In this document: one piece after another, positions 18,920-30,787 of the stretch
Layout of the letters: each line of letters starts with the position of its first letter
Numbering within the stretch: position 1 is the stretch's first letter
DNA from: Meta bourneti
Taxonomy: Eukaryota; Arthropoda; Arachnida; Araneae; Tetragnathidae
Assembly: GCA_933210815.1 (NCBI GenBank)
Contig: OW119932.1
Span: 89,441,991 to 89,505,990, forward strand
Length of the DNA: 64,000 bases
Reading direction: 5' to 3'
Program-made: the position numbers and the translations under genes
The notes under the pieces: model-generated
What the model was told of the DNA's origin: nothing
Databases searched by the model: none
What the model saw: only the letters and a program-made list of their open reading frames with translations

Positions 18920-18932
18920 CTTTTATATATAT
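18920..18932 (-). promoter_or_regulatory. TATA-like element upstream of zinc-finger gene 1
   Basis: On the minus strand the sequence reads TATATATAAAAG, about 170 bases before the start codon. No splice acceptor is evident in between, so a short unspliced 5' UTR is plausible. Confidence 0.4.
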
Positions 18933-19112
18933 GAATTCTTTTCACTTACTTCACTTCAATTCGTGGATACTATTCCGTTTGTATCGATGTAGTTAGAAAA
19001 ATGATTAAAACGGTAGCAGTTCTTCATTCATTACCATCGATCGTAATATAACATTTTATAAGATTACTTGGAGTATATGGCAGGACTCTTACCACAGCAA
19101 CTAAATCATCAG

Positions 19113-19155
19113 GAAGGTATTTAAGGTCACACTAGAGCAATATAACAGTCTATTC
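19113..19155 (-). mobile_element. SINE-A 3' tail fragment
   Basis: Only the terminal ~40 bases remain (GGTATTTAAGGTCACACTAG, reverse orientation). Confidence 0.55.
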
Positions 19156-19376
19156 TATATCTTTAGTATAAGCAATGTCGTGTTTTTGTTCCGTTGATCT
19201 CTATTATATATTTTTAATAGATAAATTTAATACTTTAGAATAGATCAATTTAATAATTTAGAGTAGTTAAATTTAATACTTCAGTATACGTAAATTTAAT
19301 ATTTAAAATTCTGAAACTCTTATTTCGTTTCCAATTCTAATAGTTTCAAATTTTATTTTCCTTGAGATTACTTCGG

Positions 19377-19688
19377 TGGGTAGGTATTTTAATTAACGTC
19401 ACATTGGAGCAACAGAGCGGGTTATTGGTGACGGACCTGGAAGAATCCCAAAGTGAAAGATCCGGGGACAGCACCACGTAAGTTTCAACCACGGTCAGAT
19501 GACAAGATCAAACATGAGCCGGCACCCCAATCTCAAATATTCCACACCACGCCAACGTGAGGACATTTGAGGACACGACAGATTTAACGTGCACCAGACC
19601 CTCTTGTACACAACGGTATTTTGGCTGGATTCGAACTCTCAACCCTCCGGTTGCTGATCCGTAACTCTTCCAATTGGGCCACCATAGA
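19377..19688 (-). mobile_element. SINE-A, near full length
   Basis: This copy runs from a GGTAGG tail on the left to the complete tRNA-like head on the right (B box GAGAGTTCGAATCC in reverse). The open frames found here are repeat translations, not genes. Confidence 0.85.
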
Positions 19689-19749
19689 CCTAAGATCACT
19701 TCGGAACAATCCACACGGAGACGATTATCTAACAATTCGTAAGTGGGTG

Positions 19750-19864
19750 TCATCTGACCGTGAATCAAAATTACGTGGTTTTTCCTCGGATATTTCCAAC
19801 GGGATTGATCCCGGTCCTTCGCCAATAGCCCGTTGTGTTTCTGCTGCGCTACGTTAATTAAATA
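19750..19864 (+). mobile_element. SINE-A 3' half
   Basis: This is a 5'-truncated plus-strand copy from TCATCTGACCGTG to the GACGTTAATTAAAT-type end. It faces the preceding copy head to head. Confidence 0.75.
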
Positions 19865-19898
19865 TACGCAATATTGAGTCACGATCAGATTACGAATG

Positions 19899-19950
19899 TC
19901 TGCTATTGGACTTTGCGCCAAAAAACCGAAATCGACCAACCAACCAATTA
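19899..19950 (+). mobile_element. SINE-C/LINE-type tail fragment
   Basis: It contains GACTTTGCGCC, an A-run and repeated CCAACCAACC, matching the end of the SINE-C family seen at 42430. Confidence 0.55.
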
Positions 19951-19989
19951 GAAGGCAAAGCTTAACGTGGAAGGTTCGAATACGGTTTC

Positions 19990-21440
19990 GTACTTTTGTG
20001 AACGGCTTCACATTCTTCTCCGAGATGCCTGTGGGGTGTAGACGATCCGTTAAGTTCTCAGTTAAGCGTTGAGATATCGATCAGAAAACTACTCAAATCG
20101 CTTTGAACAAACGCGTACATTTCTTCAGATACATCCCTGTATACAGCGAGGATTATTCTTATGTCTGTTTCTGAACAAAGTTAATTTGTCGGTTTAAGAC
20201 TGGCAAGCTTGTTCATTCCTCTAGAGTTCTGAAAGATGTCAGACTTTAAATCAAGATTTTCAGCAGTGGTGCTTCCATGTGCATTATCGATGGATGTATT
20301 CTGATTTAGGGATTTGCGAAATCTTTCCAGAAGTCGGTTGGAATCGTTAGAGTAGACAGCTTTCGGTGCGGGCAGATAAACGTCGCCGAGACATCAGTAT
20401 AGATTGAATCTCTCACGTCACATCCGGTGACTCTCAGAAAGTGGACTTACTTTGTTTAGGTTCAGGTGATTCTGTTGTGTCCCTCCAAAGGAATCTCGGA
20501 AATGTTCAACATGCCTTGGACGTCCCAGGCAAATTGAGAAGAATCGAAGCAATCCTGACTTGACTGTTCATGGTGAATCTGCTTTCGATTCAATATTAAA
20601 ACGATAATTTTTTGGCCTTTAATTCACAGTAGAATATTACGTCTTGCATCTTAGTGAAATAAGTATTTTGTGAGAAGAGTTGAAATTCGAATAGGATTAA
20701 CATTTCCGAAAAGCAAATATCGAGTAATTGCTCAAAATGAGAATATTTACATAATGAACGGTTAAGATATATTAGTACGTGCTACTAATTTGGTATTTAT
20801 TATTTCATAAAAATACTTTTAATGACAGAGTAATTAATGTAGCACAGATAGAGTAACTACTTTAGCACCCATTCTAAAATATTATATTTTTTCATTTTTA
20901 TAGTTTATATTGTAATTTTATTAGGTAATATCTAATGATTATCGTATTTATGTCGTGAAAATTAACAACAGCACGAATCGTTTTGGCAATTGAAAATTAA
21001 AATTGAATAAAATAGCATTCCTAGCGTTTGTAAAATATATTTAATTATGCTTCTGGATGAGAATGCTCGAATTGAATTCAAAATAGGACGTTGTGAACTA
21101 CTTCGGTTTCAGTGGGACATTAATTGCAGAAAAAATAACTTTATCCTAAAATGCATAAACTACCTTAGTTATGTTTAGAGCTGTAACAACTGTGAGAATA
21201 AAATACTTCATTATCGGCCGGTCGAAGGTTTTAATTTCTGGTAGCTAATATTTTTGTAACGAAATTATATTCGGATCAATTTATGTTCTCGTATCTGCTA
21301 ATCAAATGTTTAGGCCCATATCACCTGCAAAAGTAGTTTGAAAAGTTGATGCCAGTTGTTTGTTAACGATCTGTAGTTATTTTGGTAAATAATTTTGTCG
21401 ATTTGCATTTAATGTAAGGGTGCCCCACTCCTAATAATCC
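19990..21440. other. Intergenic, no gene seen
   Basis: This is AT-rich non-coding sequence. No ORF of interest or recognisable repeat is evident. Confidence 0.45.
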
Positions 21441-21462
21441 GTCAGTTGTCCAGATTCGAACC

Positions 21463-21532
21463 AAGAATCTTTCAATCTAGATATCTGACCGATCTCCCTT
21501 GCGCTATGAAGTTGTTGCTAATCAACCGATTA
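21463..21532 (-). repeat. tRNA-like sequence, probably SINE-derived
   Basis: Read on the minus strand it has an A-box-like ATAGCGCAAGGG and a B box TTGGTTCGAATCT. The acceptor arms do not pair, so this is a tRNA-derived repeat or pseudogene, not a functional tRNA. Confidence 0.35.
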
Positions 21533-21950
21533 GCAACATCTCCAAGCATTGTAGATAATAATAATTAGTCGTTTTGTTGAATATTAAGTAAGTTTGGAAA
21601 ATTTTGAAGAACAAAGACGTTCTAGTAAATGATACGGAAGCATATTTTTAGAATTTTTAAGCAATATATAATTCTTTTCCTCAGTATACAAATCAATTGT
21701 CGGTTGGCTACACAAAAAAAATCAAATAGGCATGTTCTTAAAAATAATAGAAATTAATAACAGTGAGATTGTCGGTATCGGACATTACAACTCTTGTAAG
21801 TTTTATGTATAACTGACTACAAATTAAAGAAGCATGACAAGGAGGGAAGAACTAGTCCGATAACACCAGCAACCTCCCATAGTTTTGTGGGTCAGTGGGT
21901 TTGCCCACTAAGCTAGCGTCTGGTCACATCCTTTGCTTGTGTGGATGGGG

Positions 21951-22256
21951 GCGGTAACCTAGTTGGAGGAGTAACGGATTAGCAACAGTAGGATTGCAAA
22001 TTCGAAGCTCGGTCCAGCCTAACCATTGTATACACGGGCGTCGGTGCACGTTCAATATGTCGTGGCCTCAAATATGTCCTCACGATGGCGTGGTGTGAAA
22101 GTTTAGAGTGGGTTGCCAGCTCAGTTATTATCGTTATCTGACCGTGATTCAAAATTACGTGGTGTCCTCGGAACTTACTCTTCGTGGGGTTGATACCGAA
22201 CCGTCGCCCATAGCCCGTTGTGTTGCCTCCAATGCGACGTTAATTAAAATATCTAC
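21951..22256 (+). mobile_element. SINE-A, near full length
   Basis: The head (CTAGTTGGAGGAGTAACGG), the body (GGCGTGGTGTG) and the TTAATTAAAATATCTAC end are all present, diverged from consensus. Confidence 0.8.
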
Positions 22257-23260
22257 TTTCCAGAAATGTGAAAATCCTGTTCGTGATGTATACGGTTTGA
22301 GGACTTAAATGATATAAACGATCTGTAAACCATTTGTTTAAGGGACTACACAAAATATTAGATCTCTAAAACTAATTTCATTCTGGGACATGTGCGTACA
22401 GTTAAGCGTATATTATAACAGTAGAATTAATGCCATGAGTATTTTGATACAATTCCCAGAACTTTGGAAACATTACTTATATAAACATGAATCTTAACCA
22501 TTGAATAGTTAGAAATATTAATTATTTAACTAGATTTCAAATTTAGCATTTGAATTTTTTACGGTTAATTTGAAAGTCCTTAAAGTATAGGGTATTTTTG
22601 AGTAATTTTTATGTTGAAGCATATATAAATAGTAATTGCTGCATTCAATTTTTCTTTTTTCTGATGCTGGAGATTGATTTTTTAATTAAGAATTTCCAAG
22701 TTTGTGTGATGCAACTTATTCGTTCTGTAAGGTGTTCGTGACTGCCCATAAAGTGAAAATTTTGACATCTTTTAACTATCCCAATGTTTGAACTGAAAAT
22801 AGTACCTTCACTGCAACATAAATTTGTGTTTCTCGAAATTTATTTTACATGACACACAATAGGATTAATTTGTGTGAAATAATGCGTCTTATTGGCAGGT
22901 CTGGAACAGACTATGGATTGAATAGCGGGATTCGTCTGGATCTCGCTCAACAGGTGCGTGCAGCCTCTAACAGGTGGATGACAAACTCCAAGATAATCCG
23001 GACGCTAAGACGGGATGTGTTGGAAAGATTTTGTGTTATAGGTGTTTGCTCTGCTGGAGCTTTTTTCAATATAACGAAGCTCTAAAGTTTGTAGCATAGC
23101 ATCAGTATTTAATTGTTTGTAACTATCGCATCCTTTTGTATCCTTGCTGCTTTTTTATCTCATGTAAGAGTTATAATTGGAGATGGGTCTCGGGTTTAAG
23201 GACTTCGAATTTGAAATCGTCTGGATCTTTGCAACCAAAGAGAAAGTTGAGATGCAATCT
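22257..23260. other. Intergenic; one unrecognised 78-codon ORF
   Basis: The ORF at 22849-23085 (plus) has no recognisable domain and no splice context that I can defend. The remainder is AT-rich. Confidence 0.35.
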
Positions 23261-23451
23261 GGTAGGTAGGAACTTTAATTAACGTCGTAATAAAGCAAAT
23301 CAACGGGTTATTGGAAACGATCCGTTATAAACCACCGAAGGGAAACATCCGAGGAAAACGCCACGTAATTTTGAATCACGGTCAGATGAATAGGTCACAC
23401 CTGAGTTGGCACCCCACTCTCCAAACTTCCACACCACGCCAACGTGAGGAC
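23261..23451 (-). mobile_element. SINE-A, 5' truncated
   Basis: This copy begins with a GGTAGGTAGG tail and runs through the body to ACGCCAACGTGAGGACA, where the homology stops before the tRNA head. Confidence 0.8.
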
Positions 23452-24115
23452 AGCAATACTGTCATTCGATTTGCAGTCTTATAAAATACAGCACAGGTTT
23501 AAAAAAGATCTTTTGCATTGAGATTCAAGATCACACTTTCAAACCTCATATATGGACGACAGGCTTTTGCCTGAATTGTACCTGTCCGATTCATGCAACT
23601 GCTCGTGGACCTGTCTGGGCAACTTTTATAAATATCCATAAATATGTTCACCTAATCATTCTATTGAACTAGATTAATAAAACTATCGTAGTAAATCGGT
23701 AGCCAGACAAGTGTACTTTGTGAATATATGTGTAAGAGCGTTTTTGCTACTTTAAAAAACAGCCGAAGGACTATTGGTCTTTTTTAAAACTATTTAATTG
23801 ATGTTTAAATGCCAACACCTTTTCACAAACTACAGCCACGAGGTGCACTGTCATAAAAATTATTGCATTAGCCAAGAGTAAGTCCATGCAATCTAAATTG
23901 AGTATTTTACAGAGGAAACGCTTTATACAGATCAAGTTACGATAGACGTCCCACCTAAGCGATTGCTAAATTTTGCTGAAAACGAACTTACCTATGAGAG
24001 GCATTTCCTATGAAGCTAAATATAGATGGCGGTAGTGTTACTGTGGTGCTATGTGTTTCCAGTACGTATTCTGAAAGTGACGTCACCTGGTCTGTTTTTC
24101 GAATACAATTTCGGT
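23452..24115. other. Intergenic, no gene seen
   Basis: I find nothing recognisable. The sequence is AT-rich with short ORFs only. Confidence 0.45.
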
Positions 24116-24116
24116 C

Positions 24117-24437
24117 CATCGCGAGGTAACAAAGTTGGAAGAGCAACGAATTAGCAACCGGAGGTTTGCGAGTTCGAAACTAGGTCCAGACAAAGACAGT
24201 CGTGTACACGGGGGAAGGTGTACGTTAAATCTGTCGTGGCCTCAAATGTACTCACTTTGGCGTGGTGTAGAAGTTTGAAGAGTGGGGTTGCAGCGCAGGT
24301 GTGACCTCATCATCTGAACGTGGTTCAAAATTACTTGGTATTTCACTCGGATCTTTCTCCTCCTGATTGATCCCGGACCGTCGACAATAGCCCTTTATGT
24401 TACACCATTTCGATGTTAATGAACTATGTACCTACTT
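24117..24437 (+). mobile_element. SINE-A, near full length
   Basis: It has the head with the B box (GCGAGTTCGAAAC), the whole body and a short GTACCTACTT tail. Confidence 0.82.
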
Positions 24438-24452
24438 AGGAAGATCAATACC

Positions 24453-24499
24453 GGTAGGTAGTTAATTAACGTCGCACTGGAGCACCACACCTAGCTATT
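24453..24499 (-). mobile_element. SINE-A tail fragment
   Basis: The terminal ~45 bases remain in reverse (GGTAGGTAGTTAATTAACG). Confidence 0.6.
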
Positions 24500-24583
24500 T
24501 AGAATTGGATAAAAATTTCAATTGAATGTGGTCTATAGAATCCTACAGAACTGTGGCGCGTTTTTCTATAAGCTACATAAAGT

Positions 24584-24828
24584 AACCAAAGACCGTCGTG
24601 TACAAAGGGGGCTCGTGCACGTTCTATCTGTCGGGGCGTTCAATGTCCTCACGTTGGCGTGGTGTGGAAGTTTTGAGAGTCGGGTGCCAACTCTGGTGTG
24701 ACCTCGTCATCTGATTGTTCAAATTGACGTGTTGTCCTCAGATCTTTCCCTTCGGGTTTTAAGCCGGACCATCACCAACAGCCCGTCGTATTGCTCCAAT
24801 GCGACGTTAATTAAATACCTACCTACCA
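24584..24828 (+). mobile_element. SINE-A lacking the head
   Basis: It begins at AACCAAAGACCGTCGTG, just after where the B box would be, and ends with TACCTACCTACC. Confidence 0.8.
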
Positions 24829-25745
24829 AGATCTCATTCAACGGTGCATGCAGCGTGTCACAACTGAATGCCGACAAGACTGAAAGTGGTGCAGTGAGCA
24901 AGATTGAGAAATGCGAGTTTTCGAACGACTTTTCGAGATAGTGAAATGCATGAAGTTTGTAGTTTCCACACTTGTTTGAAACTGTCTTTTCCCAAATGTA
25001 AAAACTTGTGTTTCTAAGATTGGTAAAATTGTTGGCTTAGCAAAAATTGTTTACACTCTTCTCAGTTATTTCGTACGATTTGTGATTCTATTGTCTTAGG
25101 CCACGCACGAACATGCGCGTGTGACATGGATGTAACTCCAATAATTATATTTATGCAAGTTATTAATAATATTGCCAACATTTGGTAGCACTAGTCTGTT
25201 CCCCAAATAGAAAATATTCTACCAGGTTCTTAGATTAGTAGAGAACGGTAAAGTCCAGAGATAGTATTGAGCTGTCTAAAGTGGTCACAAAAACAGGAAA
25301 GGTTTCTCTATTTTGGTGTCATACTTCGACTGCACTTTATCTCCCCTACTAGTGAACTAGTTTCTAAGAATATTTTCTTATTTGGTGAACAGACTTGTGC
25401 TTCCAAATGTAGGCAACGCTATCAACAACCAGCATAAAAGTAATGTGTTTTCCTATCGAATTTAAAATGAAACAGCCCGAGCACGTGCCCGCAGCTTCAT
25501 GTAACTTCTTCCAGTTGCTCGTTTTGAAGCTCTGTCATGTGGTTGTAGGTAAAAGCATGAATCCTAAGTTATTGATTGGTTAAAGTGATTACCCACAATG
25601 ACCGAAACCGCTACTCTGCGATTCGACAACCAACGGGCTAAGGTCCTAATTCAACTACCGAAATTTTCGAACGATTCGTCTTGAAATTCGAAAAGGGAGG
25701 AGCGAAGAGTCAACGTTATTATTCTACCACCGCGCTTTCGTTTTT
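24829..25745. other. Intergenic, no gene seen
   Basis: Two short stretches at about 25190-25240 and 25360-25395 are roughly reverse complements of each other (AGTCTGTTC...TTCTTAG), so this may be a decayed foldback element. Confidence 0.3.
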
Positions 25746-25804
25746 TTGTCGAATTCGTCTCCGCTTTACCAGAAGAATCCTTCGAATTTTGTTTGGTGTT
25801 TACG

Positions 25805-26112
25805 TTGTTCATGGCTGATATTTTGCACATTATTCGGAGATGTGTTCCTCGTTATTTATGATTTCGCGAATCTTTTGGATTGGGATAATTTGATTTTAGG
25901 TATAGCTTATATTGATCGGAAAACTTGTTATACTTGTGCGATACGTTTGAATTTTCAAATTTGTCATATTTTACTTGGGCTCTTTAGGTTCTCAAACGTA
26001 GCTGATATTTTGCAGATTATTCGAGGATGTGTTCCACGTTAGTTACGATTCCGATAGTGTTTTGGGAGAATTTTTTTACAGAGACCGGCAAACTTGTATT
26101 TTTGCGATACGT
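25805..26112 (+). repeat. Two diverged ~180-bp tandem copies
   Basis: The motifs GCTGATATTTTGCA, TTATTCG..GATGTGTTCC and CGATACG occur in the same order at about 25814-25950 and 26000-26112. They lie just upstream of a LINE remnant and may be part of it. The 98-codon ORF here is interrupted at the second copy. Confidence 0.45.
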
Positions 26113-26159
26113 AAGAAAGCCTTTTATAGCCTAGTAAGTACTGCATTTACACTGACAGC

Positions 26160-27105
26160 ATGAGTGTATTACAACAGCTGGAGCAATAAACCATCACTTG
26201 TCATCCTGTCAGATATTTTTAAGATCTTGCGTATCTTGCAGAGCAAGGGTTTCTATATACTCCTTGGTTGGGTCCCAAGTCACGTGCGCATCAAGGGTAA
26301 CGAGATTGCTGGCAGTGCTGCGAAGGCAACCTCCGATCCATTGCATCAAGCCGTTCCTCTTAGTAATATCTGCAAAGGGGTTCGTCGAATCCTTGTGGCA
26401 ATAGTCGTGGAACCTGCAGGTCTTCAACATATTGCATTGTATAAAACCCATCATTCATCAGTGGCCAGTGCCTCCAGTGCTAAGGACGGATGTCAAACTG
26501 ACCCGCCTTCGCATTGGACGAACACGATTCACCCATCGTCAATTATTACTAGGAGTGAGTGCTCCCAAGTGAAAATCAAGCTACACTCCTTTTTCTGTTT
26601 GTCATATTTTAATTGTTTGTCCCGTTTTTGATCAGCGTCGTTTTTTTAAATTATAATTTTGAAAATACAAGGTTTGATTGGGGAAAACCCCCATTCAAAC
26701 CTTTTCGCATTTTTATGTTCAACTGCCTTTTTAAATCTCATCTCATTTTTTCCTACTTCAACAGGTTTCATAAATCTATTTTATCTAATTTTATAATGAA
26801 TCCTTTAAAATTTCTTTTTCAAAGTTGTATGCCTTTTTTATATTATACATATGTAAATTGAATTATCCGATCTCATTAGTTATGCCAAAAGCGATAATGG
26901 TCTTTCTTTTATTATCTGATTATTTAAATATTTTCATTCTCATCTACACCATTTTACATGTTTCAAACCTACCTATTTTATCTAAGTCTGAGACTTCATT
27001 TTTAAATCGTTTGTGCTTTTGTTCGATTATGTTCTGTTTGACGGAGCTTGTCCGCTTTTGGACCTTGCGCCATAAAACCCCAACATCCAACCATGACTGA
27101 CTACG
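26160..27105 (+). pseudogene. LINE remnant: RNase H domain, 3' UTR and tail
   Basis: The ORF at 26164-26631 contains GWVPSHVRIKGNEIAGSAAK, a typical RNase H active-site region of a Jockey-like retrotransposon. After it the reading frame shifts and decays. About 450 bases of AT-rich 3' UTR follow and end in GGACCTTGCGCCATAAAACC near 27060-27080, the same terminal motif as SINE-C. The remnant is 5' truncated and inactive. Confidence 0.7.
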
Positions 27106-27129
27106 TTGAATAGTCGATATTTGACTAAA

Positions 27130-27800
27130 ATTTCCTATTCCTTTTTATTCCATATTTATATCTAGACTTTTATTCTGTACAAAACTGTTTTTAATTTGTG
27201 AGTATAGTGAATAGAAAGGGATATAGCAATTGCAATCAATCTTGTTATAACTGTTTTTAAATCGCTACATGCATTTTTCTCTGATTTTGCACGTTAAACG
27301 GGATAACTAAAAGTGTACTATACTTTTTTGAATGAAATTTGCTGAACTGATTTTTATATTTATTTTGGTAGGCCTGAATTAGGAATACGATTTTATAAAA
27401 TTTTAAACTTTTTAAAAAACCTCTTAGAGATTTCAGTACTGTCGCGAAAGGAAAAATTTCACAAATTCGTGTTTTCTCCTACATTATTCCCAATAGCTCA
27501 TGAGTGGAAAATAATTTTGCAAATCCTTGATTTCAGGATCTATTTTATAAATTTAGGAGACTTTATACAAATGTTAAGGAAAATGTACTGATGTTTTTAG
27601 TTAAAATGTTTTTCGTAAACGTCATCTTTAGCCCTAAATTTTCCAATTTTTTAATAAATAAAAATAATGTTTAAAGAATTCAAGAACGTAAAAAAACTAT
27701 TTCATTCATTTTTGTATTTTCATTGTAAATATTCAGAAAACCAGAAACCAACAATTTCAGTGGAGGCTCGCCATCTCCACAATGGTAATCTACATCCATT
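27130..27800. other. Intergenic, no gene seen
   Basis: This is very AT-rich sequence without recognisable features. Confidence 0.45.
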
Positions 27801-27804
27801 CTTT

Positions 27805-28114
27805 GGTAGGTAGTTAATTAATGTCGCACTGGAGCAACACAACGGTCTATTGGCGATGGTCCGGAATAAATCCCTAATGGAAAGATATATAAGAACAAAT
27901 CGTCACTTTGCACCACTGTTAGATGACGAGATCAACACCTAACCTGCTACCCCACTCTTCAAACCTCCACGCCACGCTAACTTGAGAACATTTGAGTCCA
28001 CGATAAATTAAACCTACACCGACCCCCTTGTACACTACGGTCTTAGGTTGGACCGAGTTTCGAACTCGCAACCCTCCGGTTGCTTATCCGTTGCTCTTCC
28101 AACTGGACTAGCAC
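27805..28114 (-). mobile_element. SINE-A, full length
   Basis: It runs from a GGTAGGTAG tail to a complete head with the B box on the right. Confidence 0.85.
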
Positions 28115-28200
28115 ACTCATTTTTTTATCCAAGTGTGATTGGAATGTCGATTGAATATGATCTAAGACGAGAGTCGGTTTGGGGTAATAGAATGTTTTTA

Positions 28201-28449
28201 TTAGATCTTCAATAAACATTCTATGATCTTCAGCCTAACGGCACCCCAATTGAACCAGCTGGACAAGGAGACTCCGTGCAGACATCTGGCCTTCTGAAAC
28301 TCCATGAATGCTCCCCTCGCGCCCGCAGGAATTTTGTCATATTTACAGAAAGGAGGGTGGGCGAACACAAGGGGGCACACGCAGAGCTCTTCTGGTCCAG
28401 GATGTCTGACGTCATCAACAGATGGTAGATTTCCAGCTCTTGGCTTCCC
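28201..28449 (-). CDS. Possible terminal exon of an unidentified gene
   Basis: On the minus strand a strong acceptor (TGTGTTCTCTTCCAG) is followed by two overlapping open frames. One (ending 28201) is cysteine-containing, with CVCPLVFAHPPFCKY. The other ends at 28230. An AATAAA on the minus strand (28197-28202) overlaps the first stop codon. The base composition is much more GC-rich than the flanks, which suggests coding sequence. I cannot decide the frame or name the product, and I found no upstream exon. Confidence 0.35.
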   Translation of the reverse strand, partial: GKPRAGNLPSVDDVRHPGPEELCVCPLVFAHPPFCKYDKIPAGARGAFMEFQKARCLHGVSLSSWFNWGAVRLKIIECLLKI

Positions 28450-28479
28450 TGGAAGAGAACACAAATGTGCATTAGTTAC

Positions 28480-28860
28480 ACCACCGAGGCTAAAACACTT
28501 TTTTAATTATTCATTCCTTCGGTAGAGTTTCTCTCTCGATCCTTGAAAGTCCTTAAAAAGTACTTCAAAATACAAAATTTCGTTTAGTCCTTGAATTTTA
28601 CCCTGACTTTATTTCTTACAAAATTTGCCTCGAATTTAAAATTTTTGATTCGTACATTTTATATTTCTTTATTATTTCATATTGCTTTATATTTTAAAAT
28701 TTGTATTCACATAATTATACTCGCTTACATATTTTTCTATTCAAATTTAATTTCCTAAATTTTTTTATCAATTTTCAGCCTTCGAAGAAGAGCTTGTCGT
28801 TAACAAACAATTTTCCTTAGAATTCGGTCCATCAATTTATGGAATGTAAAAGAGTGAGAA
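28480..28860. other. Intergenic, no gene seen
   Basis: This is AT-rich sequence without features. Confidence 0.4.
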
Positions 28861-28865
28861 CTCTG

Positions 28866-29054
28866 GCCCGACTCAACTCGTCATTAGCAAATTTTAAAGT
28901 TTGTTAATGACAGGATATCTTGGCATCAAGATATTGCCGATATTTTGATGATGACGAGATCAAAACCTAGTCAGTTTTTCTTCTAAAGATTAGATATCTC
29001 ATCCATCAATGTCTGGTCAGTTTTTCTAATGACTAGATACTTCTAGATCAGGAT
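28866..29054. mobile_element. Decayed palindromic mini-element (GACGAGATATC type)
   Basis: It contains degenerate repeats of GATATCTTG, GATGACGAGATC and GATATCTCATC spaced like those in the better copies at 54957 and 58597. TTAA flanks are no longer clear. Confidence 0.35.
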
Positions 29055-29308
29055 AGTTAAATATCTAGATTTTTCAAGGCTCCGCAATAATATTTGTTCA
29101 ATACCGCTTTATATTTACTGTGCAGGTCCAACTATATTGTTTGCTTAGAACTGAAACTCATTAAACGATGCAGTACCTTTCATATCTTTAACGTTGGAAA
29201 ACTGAAAATTTATAACAATATTCTCTGAAATTGTATGCATCGGTCATGATTTTTCTTTTTCTGTTATTTTGTTTGTGATTAATTGTTAATACTGCTCTAT
29301 ACGTGTTC

Positions 29309-29454
29309 ACGGTGGTTGGTGCACATTTAATCTGTCGTGACCTGAAATGACCTAACGTGGTGTTGTCCTCGATCTTTCCCTTCGGAATGGATCCCTTACT
29401 GCCAATAGCCCGTTGTGTGGCTTTAGTGCGACATTTATTAACTCCCTACCAACC
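29309..29454 (+). mobile_element. SINE-A with internal deletion
   Basis: Body start (GTTGGTGCACATTTAATCTG) is joined to the 3' part (GGTGTTGTCCTCGATC), missing about 90 bases. It ends CCTACCAACC. Confidence 0.7.
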
Positions 29455-30360
29455 ATTTTCCATATCATGATTACAGTTTGCACACGCGAGCATAAATAAA
29501 ACATACATTTACTTATATCAAAATTGCTCGTATTTAATAAACATAATTACGAAAGTAGCAGTTGCATGCATGTAGTAAAATTTAAATTCTGAAATTACTT
29601 GTACTAAATTTAACACATGTTCGCCTCATAGCATCTTCGCTCAAATTTCTTCTCTATCAATTGATGTCACTTTTCTAAACAAATTTAAATCCGTTTATAA
29701 TCGATACAACCATCGATAAACGATTTGATACTGCGAATCGAATGCAATCAGTCAGAAAATATAAAAACAGCATTTCGTATACACATTTGTGTTAATTCCT
29801 ATTTTCAATAGTGTGCGTGGTAAAAGATTTCATTCCTCAGAGCTGTTACCACAATCAGCGTCTCGAATTCCGTTTCAATTGCCTCCCATTTACTTATTCA
29901 AAATCGATTCAGTATATTTTATCATCTAAAGTTATTTCCTCATTCGCTAAGATTTTTTTTTCTGAGCTGCTTTCCATCTTCCAGATTCCACACTGCCTTC
30001 TTTCATCAGACGCTTGAAGAATTTCATTTAAACAGTGTGCTTTTCCGAGTATTTTATAGCTTCAAAGCAAAAAACAAGAACATATAAACGAATCGAAAAA
30101 ATTAGAGGTTGATTCGACATTGTTTATATTCGTTTTTGATATCGTGACTCATCTCACTTCTGACTCATCAAAGGCGAACACCAGCGACTTCCGGTAGAGT
30201 GAGTTATCAGGACATTCTAGATGGGGAACATTTGCGACTTCCGTTGAAAAAGAAAAATGACTGCAAGAACACTATGAGAACGATTTCGGACGACGATGAT
30301 TGAATCAGACGGCCATCCCTTCAATGTGTTTTAAATATGTTTGGAACTCCACTGTCCTTA
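29455..30360. other. Intergenic; weak promoter-like motifs
   Basis: On the minus strand there is a TATAAAAT at about 30049-30056 and two ETS-like ACTTCCGG/ACTTCCG motifs at about 30188 and 30238. No gene that I can defend starts from them. A 26-codon frame after the TATA ends at once. Confidence 0.3.
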
Positions 30361-30368
30361 ATTTTTAA

Positions 30369-30562
30369 TTAAATGCTTTGCATTTTAAAGAATTTCTCAA
30401 TGTTCTTGAAAACCCTTCTCCAACATTCTTGTATCTGCTCGTCAATCTTTAGCTCTACGAAAGGCACTCTGCGTGAATGCTGACTAATCGGTATTTCGTT
30501 CGCTATTAGCAACGAATGCAAGCTAGCGCTTCCCATCGAGATCATATGATGGAACTCAACTT
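30369..30562 (-). CDS. Possible last exon downstream of exon 6
   Basis: The acceptor CTTCGTGTCAG is followed by a 64-codon open frame ending at TAA (30369), with an ATTAAA-type signal just after it. Its open frame does not join exon 6 in any arrangement without a stop or a shifted acceptor, so it may be 3' UTR. Confidence 0.3.
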
Positions 30563-30695
30563 CTGACACGAAGTGAGGTAAGCAAAAGGAGAAATTCCCT
30601 TCTATTTATTTGAAAAACAACTTTGAATTAAAGAGCTGTGAGTAAAGTGTTACAAGACTAACTGTCGATATTAAAAGGAGCCAGAAGATACTTAC

Positions 30696-30787
30696 ATTCA
30701 TGCTCTCTCCAGAACTTCCGTTCCCACCGTCCTCCCACTCTCGTTGCCACACACCTGGCTCATTCCGATTCCGATCCCTCTGCCATG
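30696..30787 (-). CDS. Exon 6 (candidate, frame unresolved)
   Basis: A clear acceptor (TATTTTTTCAG) and donor (GAAT|GTAAGT) bound 92 bases. Joined to exon 5 it stops after eight codons (TGA at 30760). The frame that is open throughout would need phase-1 entry. Either the protein ends here, or a junction or base is not what I think. Confidence 0.45.

Noticed and set aside
19508..20011. 167-codon ORF
   Set aside because: It is a translation across a SINE-A copy and its flank. Similar ORFs at other SINE copies (55617, 46577, 59690) are the same artefact.
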